The position numbers were made by a program, and so were the translations under genes. Of a stretch of DNA of 16,402 nucleotides, positions 1-7,306 are shown piece after piece; position 1 is the first letter of the stretch, and every line of letters starts with the position of its first letter. The stretch comes from Coxiellaceae bacterium (GTDB lineage Bacteria; Pseudomonadota; Gammaproteobacteria; UBA9339): NCBI GenBank assembly GCA_003142435.1, contig PLMI01000169.1:1592-17993 (forward strand). Reading direction: 5' to 3'. The notes under the pieces are model-generated. The model saw only the letters and a list, made by a program, of their open reading frames with translations, had not been told where the DNA came from and ran no database searches.

Positions 1-29
1 CCGCAAACCGTAGTAAACTTCGTTATTAG

Positions 30-839
30 TTATTTTTCTCTCACCCAATTAATTATTGGTATAGAATATTTATTTTCGGCAATGAATTGTGATAGTCCAT
101 ATACATAAAATAACAAAACAATTATCCAGGCTGTTTCCAGCATGCTGCCTACAGCGTATTGCTGCGCAATAAGTTGAAAGCTGAAAATGAAATCAGAGAT
201 GCGGGCAACGCAAAAGCCTAGTGCTGTATAGAACAATCCTCTATTTTTAGCAGTTGCCAGGCAAAAAAGAGCAAAAACAAAACCCATCAAATATAAAATG
301 TCTTCTACGACGGTAAAAATTTTATCGGCAGTAGATGTTCCTTGCCATTGAGTGAGTATGGTCCATACAATGATAATTGCACTTAAAATCCATGCAAAGG
401 ATGAAATTTTTTTAGAATTTTTTGTCTGTTTTGTAAAAACGGAGAAAATTTTTATCCAGATTAGTGTCAAGCATGATAAATCTGCTATGAAGACCAGGTT
501 ATCGGCAATGGACATCCACGAAGGGGAAGTTTCCTTAGGCAGGTGAAATATGTTCGAAGATAAATTATATAAAATGTCATCCCAGAATGAAAAACAAAAG
601 GCTAGAAGAAATAAAAGAAATATTTTTTTATTGTTTTGATTGAGGGATTTTCTATAAAGGGTTATCGCGAAGATGATAGCGGCGATGTCCAATATCGATA
701 AACAGACAAAGGGCATGAATCCATATATGTTGGCAGTAGCGGGATTATTACGTAATACACCATAGACGACTGTATAAAGCAACCATATTACTACAAAGGT
801 AATAGTTATAGGTGTAAATTTTTTTGATTGTATTTCCAT
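30..839 (-). CDS. Polytopic membrane protein of unknown function, about 8 TM helices
   Basis: I do not recognise this protein as a named family. It is about 269 residues and almost entirely hydrophobic helices: I count roughly eight membrane-spanning stretches, beginning with one near the N-terminus (TITFVVIWLLYTVVYG), separated by short polar loops and ending in a short charged tail (NWVREK). There is no signal peptidase site and no soluble catalytic domain. The overall form resembles N-terminal membrane sensor modules that usually precede kinase or cyclase domains, but here no output domain follows; that comparison is an inference. I chose the ATG at 837-839 because a GAGG Shine-Dalgarno sits about 6 bases upstream; a TTG four codons earlier would also be in frame. 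It is co-directional with the XRE gene, whose stop lies 124 bp upstream. Confidence 0.75.
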   Translation of the reverse strand: MEIQSKKFTPITITFVVIWLLYTVVYGVLRNNPATANIYGFMPFVCLSILDIAAIIFAITLYRKSLNQNNKKIFLLFLLAFCFSFWDDILYNLSSNIFHLPKETSPSWMSIADNLVFIADLSCLTLIWIKIFSVFTKQTKNSKKISSFAWILSAIIIVWTILTQWQGTSTADKIFTVVEDILYLMGFVFALFCLATAKNRGLFYTALGFCVARISDFIFSFQLIAQQYAVGSMLETAWIIVLLFYVYGLSQFIAENKYSIPIINWVREK

Positions 840-963
840 AAGGCACCTCAATGTACAAAATAATCGTTTTAAAAGTCAGATACTAAAGATATTTATTATT
901 TTTCATAATGTAATATAAGGTTATTCTATAGCAAAAAATAGGCAAAATCTAGTAATATAAGCA

Positions 964-1266
964 TTATTCCATGAACTCTTCAAAAGGTTTATCGATAAAA
1001 TTGTAATTGCCCAAAATCAGCCAGGATGGTGATCTATTTAGTACTCTGCAGTAATGCATCAATGCTTCCAGTGAGGGGCGGTATTCGCCCGTTTCATGGG
1101 ATCGATAAGTTCGCTCTTTTATTTTTTGCTTTTGAGCAAAATCCCTTGCGCTTCGGTAGCCAGCTCTTTTTCGAGCTTCCCTGAGCCTTTCGTGTAGTTC
1201 TTCACATATATCTATATCGTGCAATTTTTTATCCTCAATCATATTGACTTGTGCGTTTCCATTCAT
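964..1266 (-). CDS. Small XRE/Cro-CI family helix-turn-helix regulator
   Basis: A 100-residue protein with a single helix-turn-helix domain of the XRE type, at about residues 24-86. The N-terminal part is charged; the HTH reads as helices around LREARKRAG, ARDFAQKQKI, then RTYRSHETGEYRPSLEAL, followed by YCRVLNRSPSWLILGN. The pattern ARDFAQ-ERTY-HETGEYRPSLEAL is the classical repressor layout in which the turn is followed by a recognition helix and a GxxxPxxxxL helix. There is no peptidase or dimerisation domain, so it is probably a simple repressor or chromosomally fixed phage-type regulator. No good Shine-Dalgarno precedes the ATG at 1264-1266; a downstream ATG at codon 9 is possible. It is transcribed away from the 75-residue ORF, and the gap between them holds a palindrome that could be its operator. 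Confidence 0.8.
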   Translation of the reverse strand: MNGNAQVNMIEDKKLHDIDICEELHERLREARKRAGYRSARDFAQKQKIKERTYRSHETGEYRPSLEALMHYCRVLNRSPSWLILGNYNFIDKPFEEFME

Positions 1267-1293
1267 GTAAAATCGGCAGTATGACTGTTAATT

Positions 1294-1313
1294 ATTTATT
1301 TATTTATTTATTT
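1294..1313. repeat. Tetranucleotide microsatellite (ATTT)x5
   Basis: Five perfect consecutive ATTT units, followed by more T residues, lie 28-47 bp upstream of the XRE start codon. Seen directly. Slipped-strand change in unit number would alter spacing in the leader or promoter of the XRE gene. Confidence 0.85.
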
Positions 1314-1334
1314 TTTTATTCTAGTTGGCATTAT

Positions 1335-1353
1335 CGATTTTTGCATAAAATCG
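1335..1353. promoter_or_regulatory. Inverted repeat, candidate operator for the XRE regulator
   Basis: CGATTTT, a 5-base TGCAT centre, then AAAATCG: perfect 7-bp arms in a 19-bp site, midway between the divergent XRE gene and the 75-residue ORF. The size and position fit an operator bound by a dimeric XRE protein controlling both genes; binding itself is inferred. Confidence 0.4.
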
Positions 1354-1372
1354 CATAGATATGGCTTTAATT

Positions 1373-1402
1373 TTGTATTTAATGAATAGTAATTTTTATA
1401 TT
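1373..1402 (+). promoter_or_regulatory. Possible sigma70 promoter for the 75-residue ORF
   Basis: TTGTAT at 1373-1378 and TATATT at 1397-1402 with an 18-bp spacer, giving a leader of about 60 nt before the strong ribosome binding site. The region is very AT-rich, so chance matches are likely. Confidence 0.3.
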
Positions 1403-1471
1403 GAGTTATGTCAATTCGTTAAGTAAAAAATTTTTTTAAACAATTAATGTTTTTTAAAAAGGAGATTTATT

Positions 1472-1699
1472 ATGAATACTTCAGCATTATTATCAAAAAA
1501 GTCTTTTGGATTTAGCCTTTCACTTTCAGAATTAAAAGCAAATCTTAGCAGAATACGAGAACAAATTCTGATTTGTGTGGCGGAAGCAAAACATTATGTT
1601 AAACATGTGGAGCTATTGAACGAAAAGGTTAAAGATTTATCTGTTGAAGAGGAAAAGTTATTAATGCTGATCGAAGAGGCGACCGCAGTGAAGCATTGA
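1472..1699 (+). CDS. Small helical protein of unknown function (75 aa)
   Basis: I do not recognise this protein. It is 75 residues, soluble, and predicted to be mostly helical: a Ser-rich N-terminus (about 1-20) is followed by a heptad-like amphipathic stretch (about 20-72; LKANLSRIREQILICVAEA and then LLNEKVKDLSVEEEKLLMLI) that looks like a coiled coil or helical hairpin. The reading frame is supported by an excellent Shine-Dalgarno, AAGGAG at 1459-1464, 7 bases before the ATG; this is the best ribosome binding site in the window and suggests the protein is made abundantly. It is divergent from the XRE gene and upstream of the toxin-antitoxin operon on the same strand, but the latter has its own promoter. 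Confidence 0.65.
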   Translation: MNTSALLSKKSFGFSLSLSELKANLSRIREQILICVAEAKHYVKHVELLNEKVKDLSVEEEKLLMLIEEATAVKH

Positions 1700-1713
1700 A
1701 TAGGAAATAGAGG

Positions 1714-1741
1714 TTGCAATGTGTATGACATTGGTTATAAT
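1714..1741 (+). promoter_or_regulatory. Promoter of the toxin-antitoxin operon
   Basis: TTGCAA at 1714-1719, a 16-bp spacer and a perfect TATAAT at 1736-1741. The predicted start point is near 1748, about 48 nt before the antitoxin ATG and inside the palindrome at 1737-1768, so a bound repressor would occlude RNA polymerase. Confidence 0.6.
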
Positions 1742-1768
1742 ACGTAATATACCTAATATACGTATTAT
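1737..1768. promoter_or_regulatory. Palindromic operator candidate for TA autoregulation
   Basis: ATAATACGTA (1737-1746) and its exact reverse complement TACGTATTAT (1759-1768) are separated by 12 bp. Within the site AATATAC also occurs twice as a direct repeat (1746-1752, 1755-1761). It overlaps the -10 box and the predicted transcription start. Phd/YefM antitoxins are known to bind short palindromes in their own promoters, alone and with toxin; that this is such a site is inferred. Confidence 0.55.
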
Positions 1769-1795
1769 TTCTAATGACATAACTTTGATAAACTT

Positions 1796-2026
1796 ATGAA
1801 AGCGAGCGCTACAGAATTAAATAAACATCCCGGAAAATATATAAATCAAGCCATAAAGGAACCGGTAATTGTTGAAAGGTCCGGTTACCCCGTAGTTGTA
1901 ATGGTTTCTTACGATCATTATCGGCAATTGGAAGATGCATATTGGGGTGAATTGGCAAAAACGGCAGAAAAAGGAAAGTCTCTCGGCAAAAAAGCGACTA
2001 TGAAATTTTTGCATGAGGATGATTAA
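1796..2026 (+). CDS. Phd/YefM-family antitoxin of a type II TA module
   Basis: A 76-residue antitoxin. Residues 1-50 match the Phd/YefM DNA-binding fold: the start MKASATELNKHPGKYINQA, the strand PVIVERSGYPVVVMVSYDHY (about 23-42) and the helix that follows. The C-terminal part (about 50-76, WGELAKTAEKGKSLGKK) is charged and probably disordered until it wraps around the toxin. Family knowledge: such proteins neutralise the cognate RelE-type toxin by direct binding and repress the operon, with toxin as co-repressor, and are degraded by Lon or Clp proteases under stress. The stop codon TAA shares its last base with the toxin ATG (2026), implying translational coupling. There is no strong Shine-Dalgarno. 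Promoter and palindromic operator lie immediately upstream. Confidence 0.88.
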   Translation: MKASATELNKHPGKYINQAIKEPVIVERSGYPVVVMVSYDHYRQLEDAYWGELAKTAEKGKSLGKKATMKFLHEDD

Positions 2027-2307
2027 TGGCTGCTTTGGACCTTAAGAAAAAAGCGCATAAATTTATTCAATCTTTACCACCAAAACATAAGCGACAAGTC
2101 AAAGATCGTATTTTGTCTTTGCAAGATGATCCAATTCCACATGATGCAAAGAAATTATTGGGTTATGAAAATTATATTAGAATTGATGTTGGTGAGTATC
2201 ATGTCGTTTATCGATATGATAGTAAAAAAGACTTGGTAATTATTGTCTTAGTTGGAAAACGTAATGATAGCGAGGTCTATCGCATCTCTAAAAGAACTTT
2301 GGGGTAA
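2026..2307 (+). CDS. RelE/ParE-superfamily toxin (probable mRNA interferase)
   Basis: A 93-residue basic protein with the RelE fold order: N-terminal helices (KKAHKFIQSLPPKHKRQVKDR, in part, residues 8-28), a short DP loop, LLGYENYIRIDVGEY (about 44-58), the strand HVVYRYD (59-65) and the final strand with VGKRNDSEVYR (76-86). The positions of the basic and tyrosine residues (R52, R63, K78/R79, Y85) agree with the RelE group, whose members cut mRNA in the ribosomal A site, better than with ParE gyrase poisons. Full length for the family, no frameshift, so the module looks intact. Translation is probably coupled to the antitoxin through a one-base overlap. Activity and target remain inferred from family. 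Confidence 0.88.
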   Translation: MAALDLKKKAHKFIQSLPPKHKRQVKDRILSLQDDPIPHDAKKLLGYENYIRIDVGEYHVVYRYDSKKDLVIIVLVGKRNDSEVYRISKRTLG

Positions 2308-2369
2308 AATACTGTAAGCAACAAAATGCGATATTGTTGAATAATTCGTATTTGTAGCTTTTTTGATTT

Positions 2370-2399
2370 GGTAGGCGCAGGCTGAAGCCTGCGCCTACC
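2370..2399. repeat. Perfect 13-bp GC-rich hairpin in the relE-nrdJ gap
   Basis: GGTAGGCGCAGGC at 2370-2382, a TGAA loop, and its exact reverse complement at 2387-2399. It stands out from AT-rich surroundings and lies between the convergent toxin and nrdJ genes. No U-tract follows on either strand, so it is not a canonical intrinsic terminator; it looks more like an intergenic palindromic repeat, and the outer arm contains GTAG as REP elements often do. Sequence features are seen; the class is inferred. Confidence 0.7.
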
Positions 2400-2463
2400 G
2401 GTTAAAAATTTACAAATTAATTTTGTTACACAGAACGTGCAATATGAATTATCCAACAACCAG

Positions 2464-2512
2464 CTGGCCTGAAAGACCAACTTAATGTTCGTTTTTCGAG
2501 CGTAACCCTGGG
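2464..2512. repeat. Decayed copy of the 6.3-7.9 kb repeat unit
   Basis: GGCCTGAAAGACC is a variant of the small CGACCTGAAAGGTCG hairpin, and the following ACTTAATGTT matches ATTTATGTT of the array units. Then CGTTTTTCGAGCG and CCCTGGG recall the right half of the large hairpin. The left arm (CCCAGGGC) is absent. It lies 26 bp past the nrdJ stop codon. Homology by eye, with gaps. Confidence 0.5.
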
Positions 2513-2537
2513 AACAATTGCATGTTTTGCCTGAGGT

Positions 2538-5500
2538 TTAACTACAACCAGTTGTTTCACCACAGGTAACACATTTCAGACAAGCGCCGTTCCTGACCAA
2601 AGTAAATTGATTGCAATTAGGGCAGGGTTCGCCTTCGTAGCCTTTGATTTTTGCTTCAGCCACAAGATCCGCCACGCTTTCGCTTTCACCTTCTTCTGTT
2701 ACAGATTCAATTGCCGGAACTTCTGGTTTTTCAGCTTCTCCTTCAAACTCAAGCTCTAATTGTTTTTGTTTTTTACGTGCAGCTTCTTCTAGAATTTCTG
2801 GTTTTACATGCGCAAGGTCATATCGTCCTAAATAAGTAATGGCCAGTTCGCGGAAAACGTAATCGATAACCGATGTTGCCATCTTGATAGATTTATTGCC
2901 TGTCACAATGCCGCTTGGTTCAAATTTAGTAAAGACAAAAGCTTCGACGAATTCTTCAAGTGGTACGCCATATTGCAACCCTAAAGAAATAGCGATGGCA
3001 AAGCAGTTCATGAGTGATCGATATGCAGCTCCTTCGCGGTGCATGTCTAAAAATATCTCGCCGAGTTTGCCGGTATCGTATTCTCCGGTTCTAAGATAAA
3101 GGCTATTTCCCGCAATTTTTGCCTTTTGCGTGTAGCCGCCTCTTCTGTCAGGTAATTTTGCTCTCCCTGCAACAATGCGTTGTACCATTTTTTCTGCTAA
3201 GGCTGCCGTTCCGATTTTAGTTATTTCAGTTGGGTCTAGATGTAACAATTCAGCGACTGCTTGCAGCGGCTGGCTTAATTTAGAACCGTCTCGGTATAAT
3301 GCAATCGCCTTGGTCGCCAATTTCCACGATAACATATAAGCATTTTTTACGTCTTCAATTGTCGATTCGTGCGGCATGTTTATTGTTTTAGAAATTGCGC
3401 CGCTTACAAAAGGCTGTGCTGCTGCCATCATGTAAATATGTGCTTCATAAGAAATAAAGCGTTTGCCAAAACGGCCGCATTTGCTTGCACAGTCAAAAAC
3501 GGGCAAATGTTTTGTTTTTAAATGTGGCGCGCCTTCAAGCGTCATGCTGCCGCAAATAAATTTATTTGCTTCTTGAATTTGTTCTTCAGTAAAGCCGAGT
3601 TCTTTGAGGAAGTTAAACTTTGGATTTGCAATTTTATTTTCGTCAATATGCAGGATTTTTTTGATTGTGTCTTTGCCTAATGTCCAAGCATTAAAGAGAA
3701 AATTTATATCAAAAGAAGTTTCCAGCTGTTGTTCCAGTTTATATAAAACGTCGTCTGGTAGTCCCTTTTTTTGTAAAGATTTTATATTTATATGCGGACA
3801 ATTTTCAAATGAGCCACTGCCCATGGCGTAAAAGATGATGTCTTGTATTTGTTTTTCTGTGTAACCTAAATGCTTTAAGCTTTCTGGTACGGATTGGTTG
3901 ATTATTTTAAAATAACCGCCGCCAGCAAGTTTTTTGAATTTCACTAACGCAAAATCTGGTTCAATTCCCGTAGTATCGCAGTCCATCACCAAACCAATTG
4001 TTCCCGTTGGCGCAATTGCGGTAACTTGCGCATTTCTGAAGCCATGTTTTGTGCCAAGTTCTAAAGCAAGATCAGCAGTTTGTTGCGCTTCTTTTAATAA
4101 ATAATCAGGGCAAAAAGCATCGTCAATTTTAAGTGGTTTTATGCTTAAGTTTTCAAATTTATTTTCGTTGTAAACTGCATGGCGATGATTGCGTATTACA
4201 CGCAACATGTCGGTTTTGTTAATTTCATATCCTTCGAAGGGGCCAAGTTGTTCTGCAAGTTCGGCTGAGGTTGCTAGAGCCGCAAATTGCATAATTGCTG
4301 TAACAGCACCACAAATTGCGACCGCCTCTTTGGAATCGTAAGGCACGCCAATGCGCATTAAGTATGCTCCCAAATTTGCATATCCTAAACCAAGTGCGCG
4401 GAATTTGTACGATGCTTGCGCTATGGGGGCGCTTGGATATTGCGCCATTAAAATGCTTATTTCTAACGTGAGAGTCCAAAGCCGCACCGCATGTTTGAAA
4501 GCATCAACGTCAAGCTTGCCGTCATTTTTCATGAACTTTGTAATGTTAAGCGAACCTAAATTACAGGCACTGTTATCTAAAAACATGTATTCCGAGCAAG
4601 GATTAGAAGCATTTATGCGTCCGCTTTTAGGGCAGGTGTGCCAGTCATTTATAGTTGTATCAAATTGCATGCCAGGATCTGCGCATGACCAGGCAGCGTA
4701 TGCAACTTGATCAAGCAAATATTTGGCCTTTATAGTTTTGCAGGGATTTGGTTCGCGTTTTTCTTTTTGCGCTTTTGCTAATTCAATTCGCCAATATAAA
4801 TTCCAATCGTCATCTTTTTCGACGGCTTTCATAAAATTTGCCGATGCGCGTACTGAATTATTGGAGTTTTGTCCGGAAACAGTTTGATATGCTTCGCTTT
4901 GCCAATCAGTATCGTATTCAGGAAAATCGATAGATCGGAGTCCTTGCTTGTAAAGTTCAATAACTCGCAAAATATAGGCTAAAGGAACCTGCACTTTTTG
5001 TGCTTCAGCGATAGCAAGAGCTAGAGTTTTATTTATTTTTGGATCGGTGCTTTCGTTTGGTTTTAATTTTGTATCATTACAGGCAGCAATAATTCTATTT
5101 AAATGCATGCGATTTAACTTTGATCCAGTGACAAGAGAAGCAACTTTTTGTTCTTCGATAACTTTCCAGTCAATAAAGTCTTCGATGTCAGGATGATCCA
5201 TATCCAAAACAACCATTTTGGCGGCGCGCCTTGTTGTGCCGCCCGATTTTATTGCTCCGGCGGCGCGGTCGCCAATGCGCAAAAATGACATAAGGCCGGA
5301 AGATTTGCCGCCTCCGCTTAGTGGTTCGCCGGCGCCTCTGATTTTAGAAAAGTTGGTTCCGGCTCCGGAACCATATTTAAAGAGCAATGCCTCGCGCGTC
5401 CACAAATCCATGATGCCGCCGTTGTTGACGAGGTCATCATCAATGGAAAGAATAAAACATGCATGAGGTTGCGGATGAGTGTAAGCGTCTTCTGATTTTT

Positions 5501-6065
5501 TGATTTCACCGGTTGCAGGGTCTGCATAATAATGTCCTTGTGCGGGACCTGTAATTCCATATGCCCAATTAAGGCCAGTGTTAAACCATTGCGGTGAATT
5601 CGGCGCGCCCATTTGCGTTGCAAGCATAAATACCATTTCATCATAATAGGAAAGAGCATCTTCTTCTGAATTAAAATAATTGTTTTTCCATCCCCAGTAA
5701 GTCCATGTTCCTGCTAAACGATGAAATATTTCCTTCGCGCTTTTTTCGCCGCGATATTGTTTTTCTTGCGGCAAACTTTCGAGTGCTTTCAAGTCTGGTT
5801 CGCTTCTTTGTAACCAGGCGGGAACATTTTTTTCTGCAATGCATTTTGTTATTGTTGGAATACCAGATTTGCGAAAATATTTTTGAGCGATGATATCCGT
5901 TGCGACTTGCGACCAAGATGCCGGAACTTCAACGTCTTTTGCAAAAAATGCTCTTGAACCATCTAAATTGAGAATTTCAGAAGTTCGCTTTACGTATTTT
6001 ATTTCATTAGTAGCGGATTTTTTGGCTGAGTTATTTTTGGTGAATCGTCTGTTAATAGAAGTCAT
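2538..6065 (-). CDS. nrdJ: Class II (adenosylcobalamin-dependent) ribonucleoside-diphosphate reductase
   Basis: A cytoplasmic enzyme of 1175 residues that reduces ribonucleotides to deoxyribonucleotides using a thiyl radical produced from adenosylcobalamin, so needing neither oxygen nor a separate radical subunit. Landmarks: substrate-site Cys203 in PHACFILS; the glycine-rich loop [13 protein letters not shown] (232-244); the catalytic NPCSE with thiyl Cys490 (488-492), followed by NLGSLN; APTGTIG (685-691); [15 protein letters not shown] (about 884-898); and [11 protein letters not shown] (924-934). The C-terminal tail has a zinc-ribbon-like CPNC (1148-1151), CLKCVTC (1162-1168) and a final GCS, typical of long NrdJ proteins where the tail re-reduces the active site. 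Between the core and tail is a low-complexity acidic stretch (about 1095-1135). Start: ATG with AAGGA 7-8 bases upstream; family length is normal. There is no room in the leader of about 25 nt for a cobalamin riboswitch. Confidence 0.96.
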   Translation of the reverse strand: MTSINRRFTKNNSAKKSATNEIKYVKRTSEILNLDGSRAFFAKDVEVPASWSQVATDIIAQKYFRKSGIPTITKCIAEKNVPAWLQRSEPDLKALESLPQEKQYRGEKSAKEIFHRLAGTWTYWGWKNNYFNSEEDALSYYDEMVFMLATQMGAPNSPQWFNTGLNWAYGITGPAQGHYYADPATGEIKKSEDAYTHPQPHACFILSIDDDLVNNGGIMDLWTREALLFKYGSGAGTNFSKIRGAGEPLSGGGKSSGLMSFLRIGDRAAGAIKSGGTTRRAAKMVVLDMDHPDIEDFIDWKVIEEQKVASLVTGSKLNRMHLNRIIAACNDTKLKPNESTDPKINKTLALAIAEAQKVQVPLAYILRVIELYKQGLRSIDFPEYDTDWQSEAYQTVSGQNSNNSVRASANFMKAVEKDDDWNLYWRIELAKAQKEKREPNPCKTIKAKYLLDQVAYAAWSCADPGMQFDTTINDWHTCPKSGRINASNPCSEYMFLDNSACNLGSLNITKFMKNDGKLDVDAFKHAVRLWTLTLEISILMAQYPSAPIAQASYKFRALGLGYANLGAYLMRIGVPYDSKEAVAICGAVTAIMQFAALATSAELAEQLGPFEGYEINKTDMLRVIRNHRHAVYNENKFENLSIKPLKIDDAFCPDYLLKEAQQTADLALELGTKHGFRNAQVTAIAPTGTIGLVMDCDTTGIEPDFALVKFKKLAGGGYFKIINQSVPESLKHLGYTEKQIQDIIFYAMGSGSFENCPHINIKSLQKKGLPDDVLYKLEQQLETSFDINFLFNAWTLGKDTIKKILHIDENKIANPKFNFLKELGFTEEQIQEANKFICGSMTLEGAPHLKTKHLPVFDCASKCGRFGKRFISYEAHIYMMAAAQPFVSGAISKTINMPHESTIEDVKNAYMLSWKLATKAIALYRDGSKLSQPLQAVAELLHLDPTEITKIGTAALAEKMVQRIVAGRAKLPDRRGGYTQKAKIAGNSLYLRTGEYDTGKLGEIFLDMHREGAAYRSLMNCFAIAISLGLQYGVPLEEFVEAFVFTKFEPSGIVTGNKSIKMATSVIDYVFRELAITYLGRYDLAHVKPEILEEAARKKQKQLELEFEGEAEKPEVPAIESVTEEGESESVADLVAEAKIKGYEGEPCPNCNQFTLVRNGACLKCVTCGETTGCS

Positions 6066-6096
6066 GTATTTATCCTTAAAAGGGTTACTTCTCGAA

Positions 6097-6125
6097 ATAA
6101 TACAAGGTTAAATGGGCGTAAACAA
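6097..6125 (-). promoter_or_regulatory. Promoter of nrdJ
   Basis: On the minus strand, TTGTTT (6120-6125) and TATTAT (6097-6102) are separated by exactly 17 bp, placing the transcript start near 6090, about 25 nt before the nrdJ ATG. No NrdR-box pair was recognised by eye, but I could not scan systematically. Confidence 0.5.
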
Positions 6126-6281
6126 GAGTTGTTTCGAAAATAATCCCGAAAAACATGTAATAAAAAATATTAGTAAAATCAAATAGTTAGCATAAAGATC
6201 GAATTTTTTAGATAATATGTTTTCCTTGATTTTATCTAATGAACTTTTTGGGGAAAATCTGGAGAGAACATGTCGTTGTTT

Positions 6282-6317
6282 CCAGGGCGGCTCGCAAAAA
6301 CGCTCGCGTGCCCTGGG
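6282..6317 (+). repeat. Large hairpin, copy 1 (forward)
   Basis: Arms CCAGGGC (6282-6288) and GCCCTGG (6310-6316), with an asymmetric interior containing CGC/GCG pairing and an AAAAAC loop. It has five A residues in the loop where other copies have six. Confidence 0.85.
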
Positions 6318-6322
6318 TTGAC

Positions 6323-6344
6323 GTAGGTTGACCTTGCAGGTCAA
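6323..6344 (+). repeat. GTAG tetranucleotide plus small hairpin
   Basis: GTAG at 6323-6326, one G, then TTGACCT-TGC-AGGTCAA (6328-6344), a perfect 7-bp stem. GTAG 5' of a hairpin is the signature of REP sequences recognised by RAYT proteins. The same arrangement recurs at 7391-7412. Confidence 0.7.
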
Positions 6345-6499
6345 TGATTCAAAAATTGTTAAATCATCATATGGTTTTTGCTATGCAAGACAATACAATG
6401 AAAACGAATTATATGTATGTGTTTTTGCAAATTGCTTGGGTTTGCGGATTCATATGAAATCGCATAACCTAAAATGGGTTGTGATTATCTCATTGCATT

Positions 6500-6516
6500 T
6501 CGACCTGAAAGGTCGA
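6500..6516. repeat. Small hairpin, TCGACCT type
   Basis: TCGACCT, GAA loop, AGGTCGA; followed by ATTTATGTTAG. An identical copy is at 7527-7543 and a decayed copy (left arm mutated to TTGGTCT) at about 7651-7667. Confidence 0.85.
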
Positions 6517-6646
6517 TTTATGTTAGTTTTTGTGACGAATTGTTTATTGCAAAATATATGTACAATCTAACCTGTTGGTTAATTTGCTTAGGATATTATT
6601 TACCCTAATGGACTAGATTTATGCTCACAAATTTGTTTTTTGTATT

Positions 6647-6663
6647 TTGACCTGCAAGGTCAA
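6647..6663. repeat. Small hairpin, TTGACCT type
   Basis: TTGACCT, GCA loop, AGGTCAA. It is the reverse-orientation counterpart of 6328-6344, and a copy with a GGA loop is at 7800-7816. The loop changes while the stem is conserved. Confidence 0.85.
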
Positions 6664-6673
6664 TCTATGTTAG

Positions 6674-6711
6674 CCCAGGGCATGCGAGCGTTTTTTGCGA
6701 GCCGCCCTGGG
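6674..6711 (-). repeat. Large hairpin, copy 2 (reversed)
   Basis: CCCAGGGC (6674-6681) and GCCCTGGG (6704-6711); the reverse complement of copy 1 apart from single-base changes, with ATGCG instead of ACGCG beside the left arm. Confidence 0.85.
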
Positions 6712-6733
6712 GAAATTGATCCCACACAATATT

Positions 6734-6750
6734 TTGCCCTGAAAGGGCAA
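6734..6750. repeat. TTGCCC-type hairpin, left of tnpA
   Basis: TTGCCCT, GAA, AGGGCAA, followed by CCTAAATT. It is mirrored on the other side of tnpA at 7307-7323 and repeated directly at 7889-7905. Lying 97 bp before tnpA, it is a candidate for the left-end hairpin of the transposon. Confidence 0.75.
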
Positions 6751-6847
6751 CCTAAATTATTACATATTGAGTTTTACGGTATTGCCATAAATTGTAAAAC
6801 AAAAAATAATATATAAATCGTCTTGAAAATTTATATAAAAATCTATC

Positions 6848-7300
6848 ATGTCACAATCATTATCCACCGTTATAATTCACATTGTTTTCAGCACTAAAAA
6901 TCGCGAAAAAATATTGAGCGATAATATTCGTGCAGAGCTTTACCCATATATTACATCTATGCTTCGCAATCATGAATGTCATCCTTATAAGATTGGTGGA
7001 ATGGCTGATCACATTCACATTTTATGTAAATTATCGAAAACGATTACAATTTCTGATTTGATAGGAAAAATAAAATTTGCCACATCAAAATTTATAAAAA
7101 ATAAAACTTCTGGGTCGCAAAAATTTTCTTGGCAAAATGGTTATGGCGTTTTCTCTGTTGGGCAAAGCTTATTGGATATTGTATGTGCTTACATTGCAAA
7201 TCAATCCCAACATCACAAAATAAGAACCTATGAAGATGAGCTTATTAAATTATTGAACAAACACAAAATAAATTATGATGAACGCTATTTGTGGAATTGA
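6848..7300 (+). CDS. tnpA: IS200/IS605-family Y1 (HUH) transposase, RAYT-like
   Basis: A 150-residue single-domain transposase. The HUH metal-binding motif is H55-I-H57 within GMADHIHILC, and the presumed nucleophilic tyrosine is Y115 in AYIANQSQHH, the layout of Y1 enzymes that cut and rejoin single-stranded DNA. The start STVIIHIVFSTKNREKIL, the WQNGYGVFS segment (95-103) and the end YDERYLW are characteristic of the IS200-like group that lacks a TnpB partner; none is present here. Full length with no stop, so probably active at some time. There is no clear Shine-Dalgarno, as is usual for these poorly expressed genes. The stop codon is only 6 bp from an inverted hairpin. Because the surrounding hairpins occur many times and in both orientations, a domesticated RAYT role (mobilising REP repeats) is as likely as a self-moving insertion sequence. 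Confidence 0.9.
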   Translation: MSQSLSTVIIHIVFSTKNREKILSDNIRAELYPYITSMLRNHECHPYKIGGMADHIHILCKLSKTITISDLIGKIKFATSKFIKNKTSGSQKFSWQNGYGVFSVGQSLLDIVCAYIANQSQHHKIRTYEDELIKLLNKHKINYDERYLWN

Positions 7301-7306
7301 ATTAGG

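Larger units (their letters stand above)
6446..6711. repeat. 266-bp direct duplication, copy A
   Basis: Matches 7599-7864 at about 250 of 266 positions by my hand alignment (one compensating pair of 1-bp indels). It contains two small hairpins (6500-6516, 6647-6663) and the large hairpin at 6674-6711. Confidence 0.85.

Noticed and set aside
2370..2399. Canonical bidirectional intrinsic terminator
   Set aside because: The stem is ideal, but neither strand shows a T-tract immediately after it.
2277..2480. 67-codon minus-strand frame across the relE end and the 13-bp hairpin
   Set aside because: It overlaps the toxin gene antisense, contains the palindrome and has no sensible protein pattern.
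5218..5466. Several open frames antisense to nrdJ (for example 5218-5466, 4351-4710, 5318-5659)
   Set aside because: Shadows produced by the codon composition of a well-supported 1175-codon gene.
6066..6281. Cobalamin riboswitch upstream of nrdJ
   Set aside because: No B12-box-like conserved elements were seen, and the best promoter leaves a leader of only about 25 nt.
6108..6344. 78-codon minus-strand frame covering the first large hairpin
   Set aside because: Composed of repeat and nrdJ-upstream sequence, rich in rare codons over the hairpin, with no Shine-Dalgarno and no family resemblance.
6328..6570. 80-codon plus-strand frame inside the left repeat module
   Set aside because: It starts within a hairpin and runs through repeat sequence; the corresponding frame is not kept in the duplicated copy and there is no ribosome binding site.
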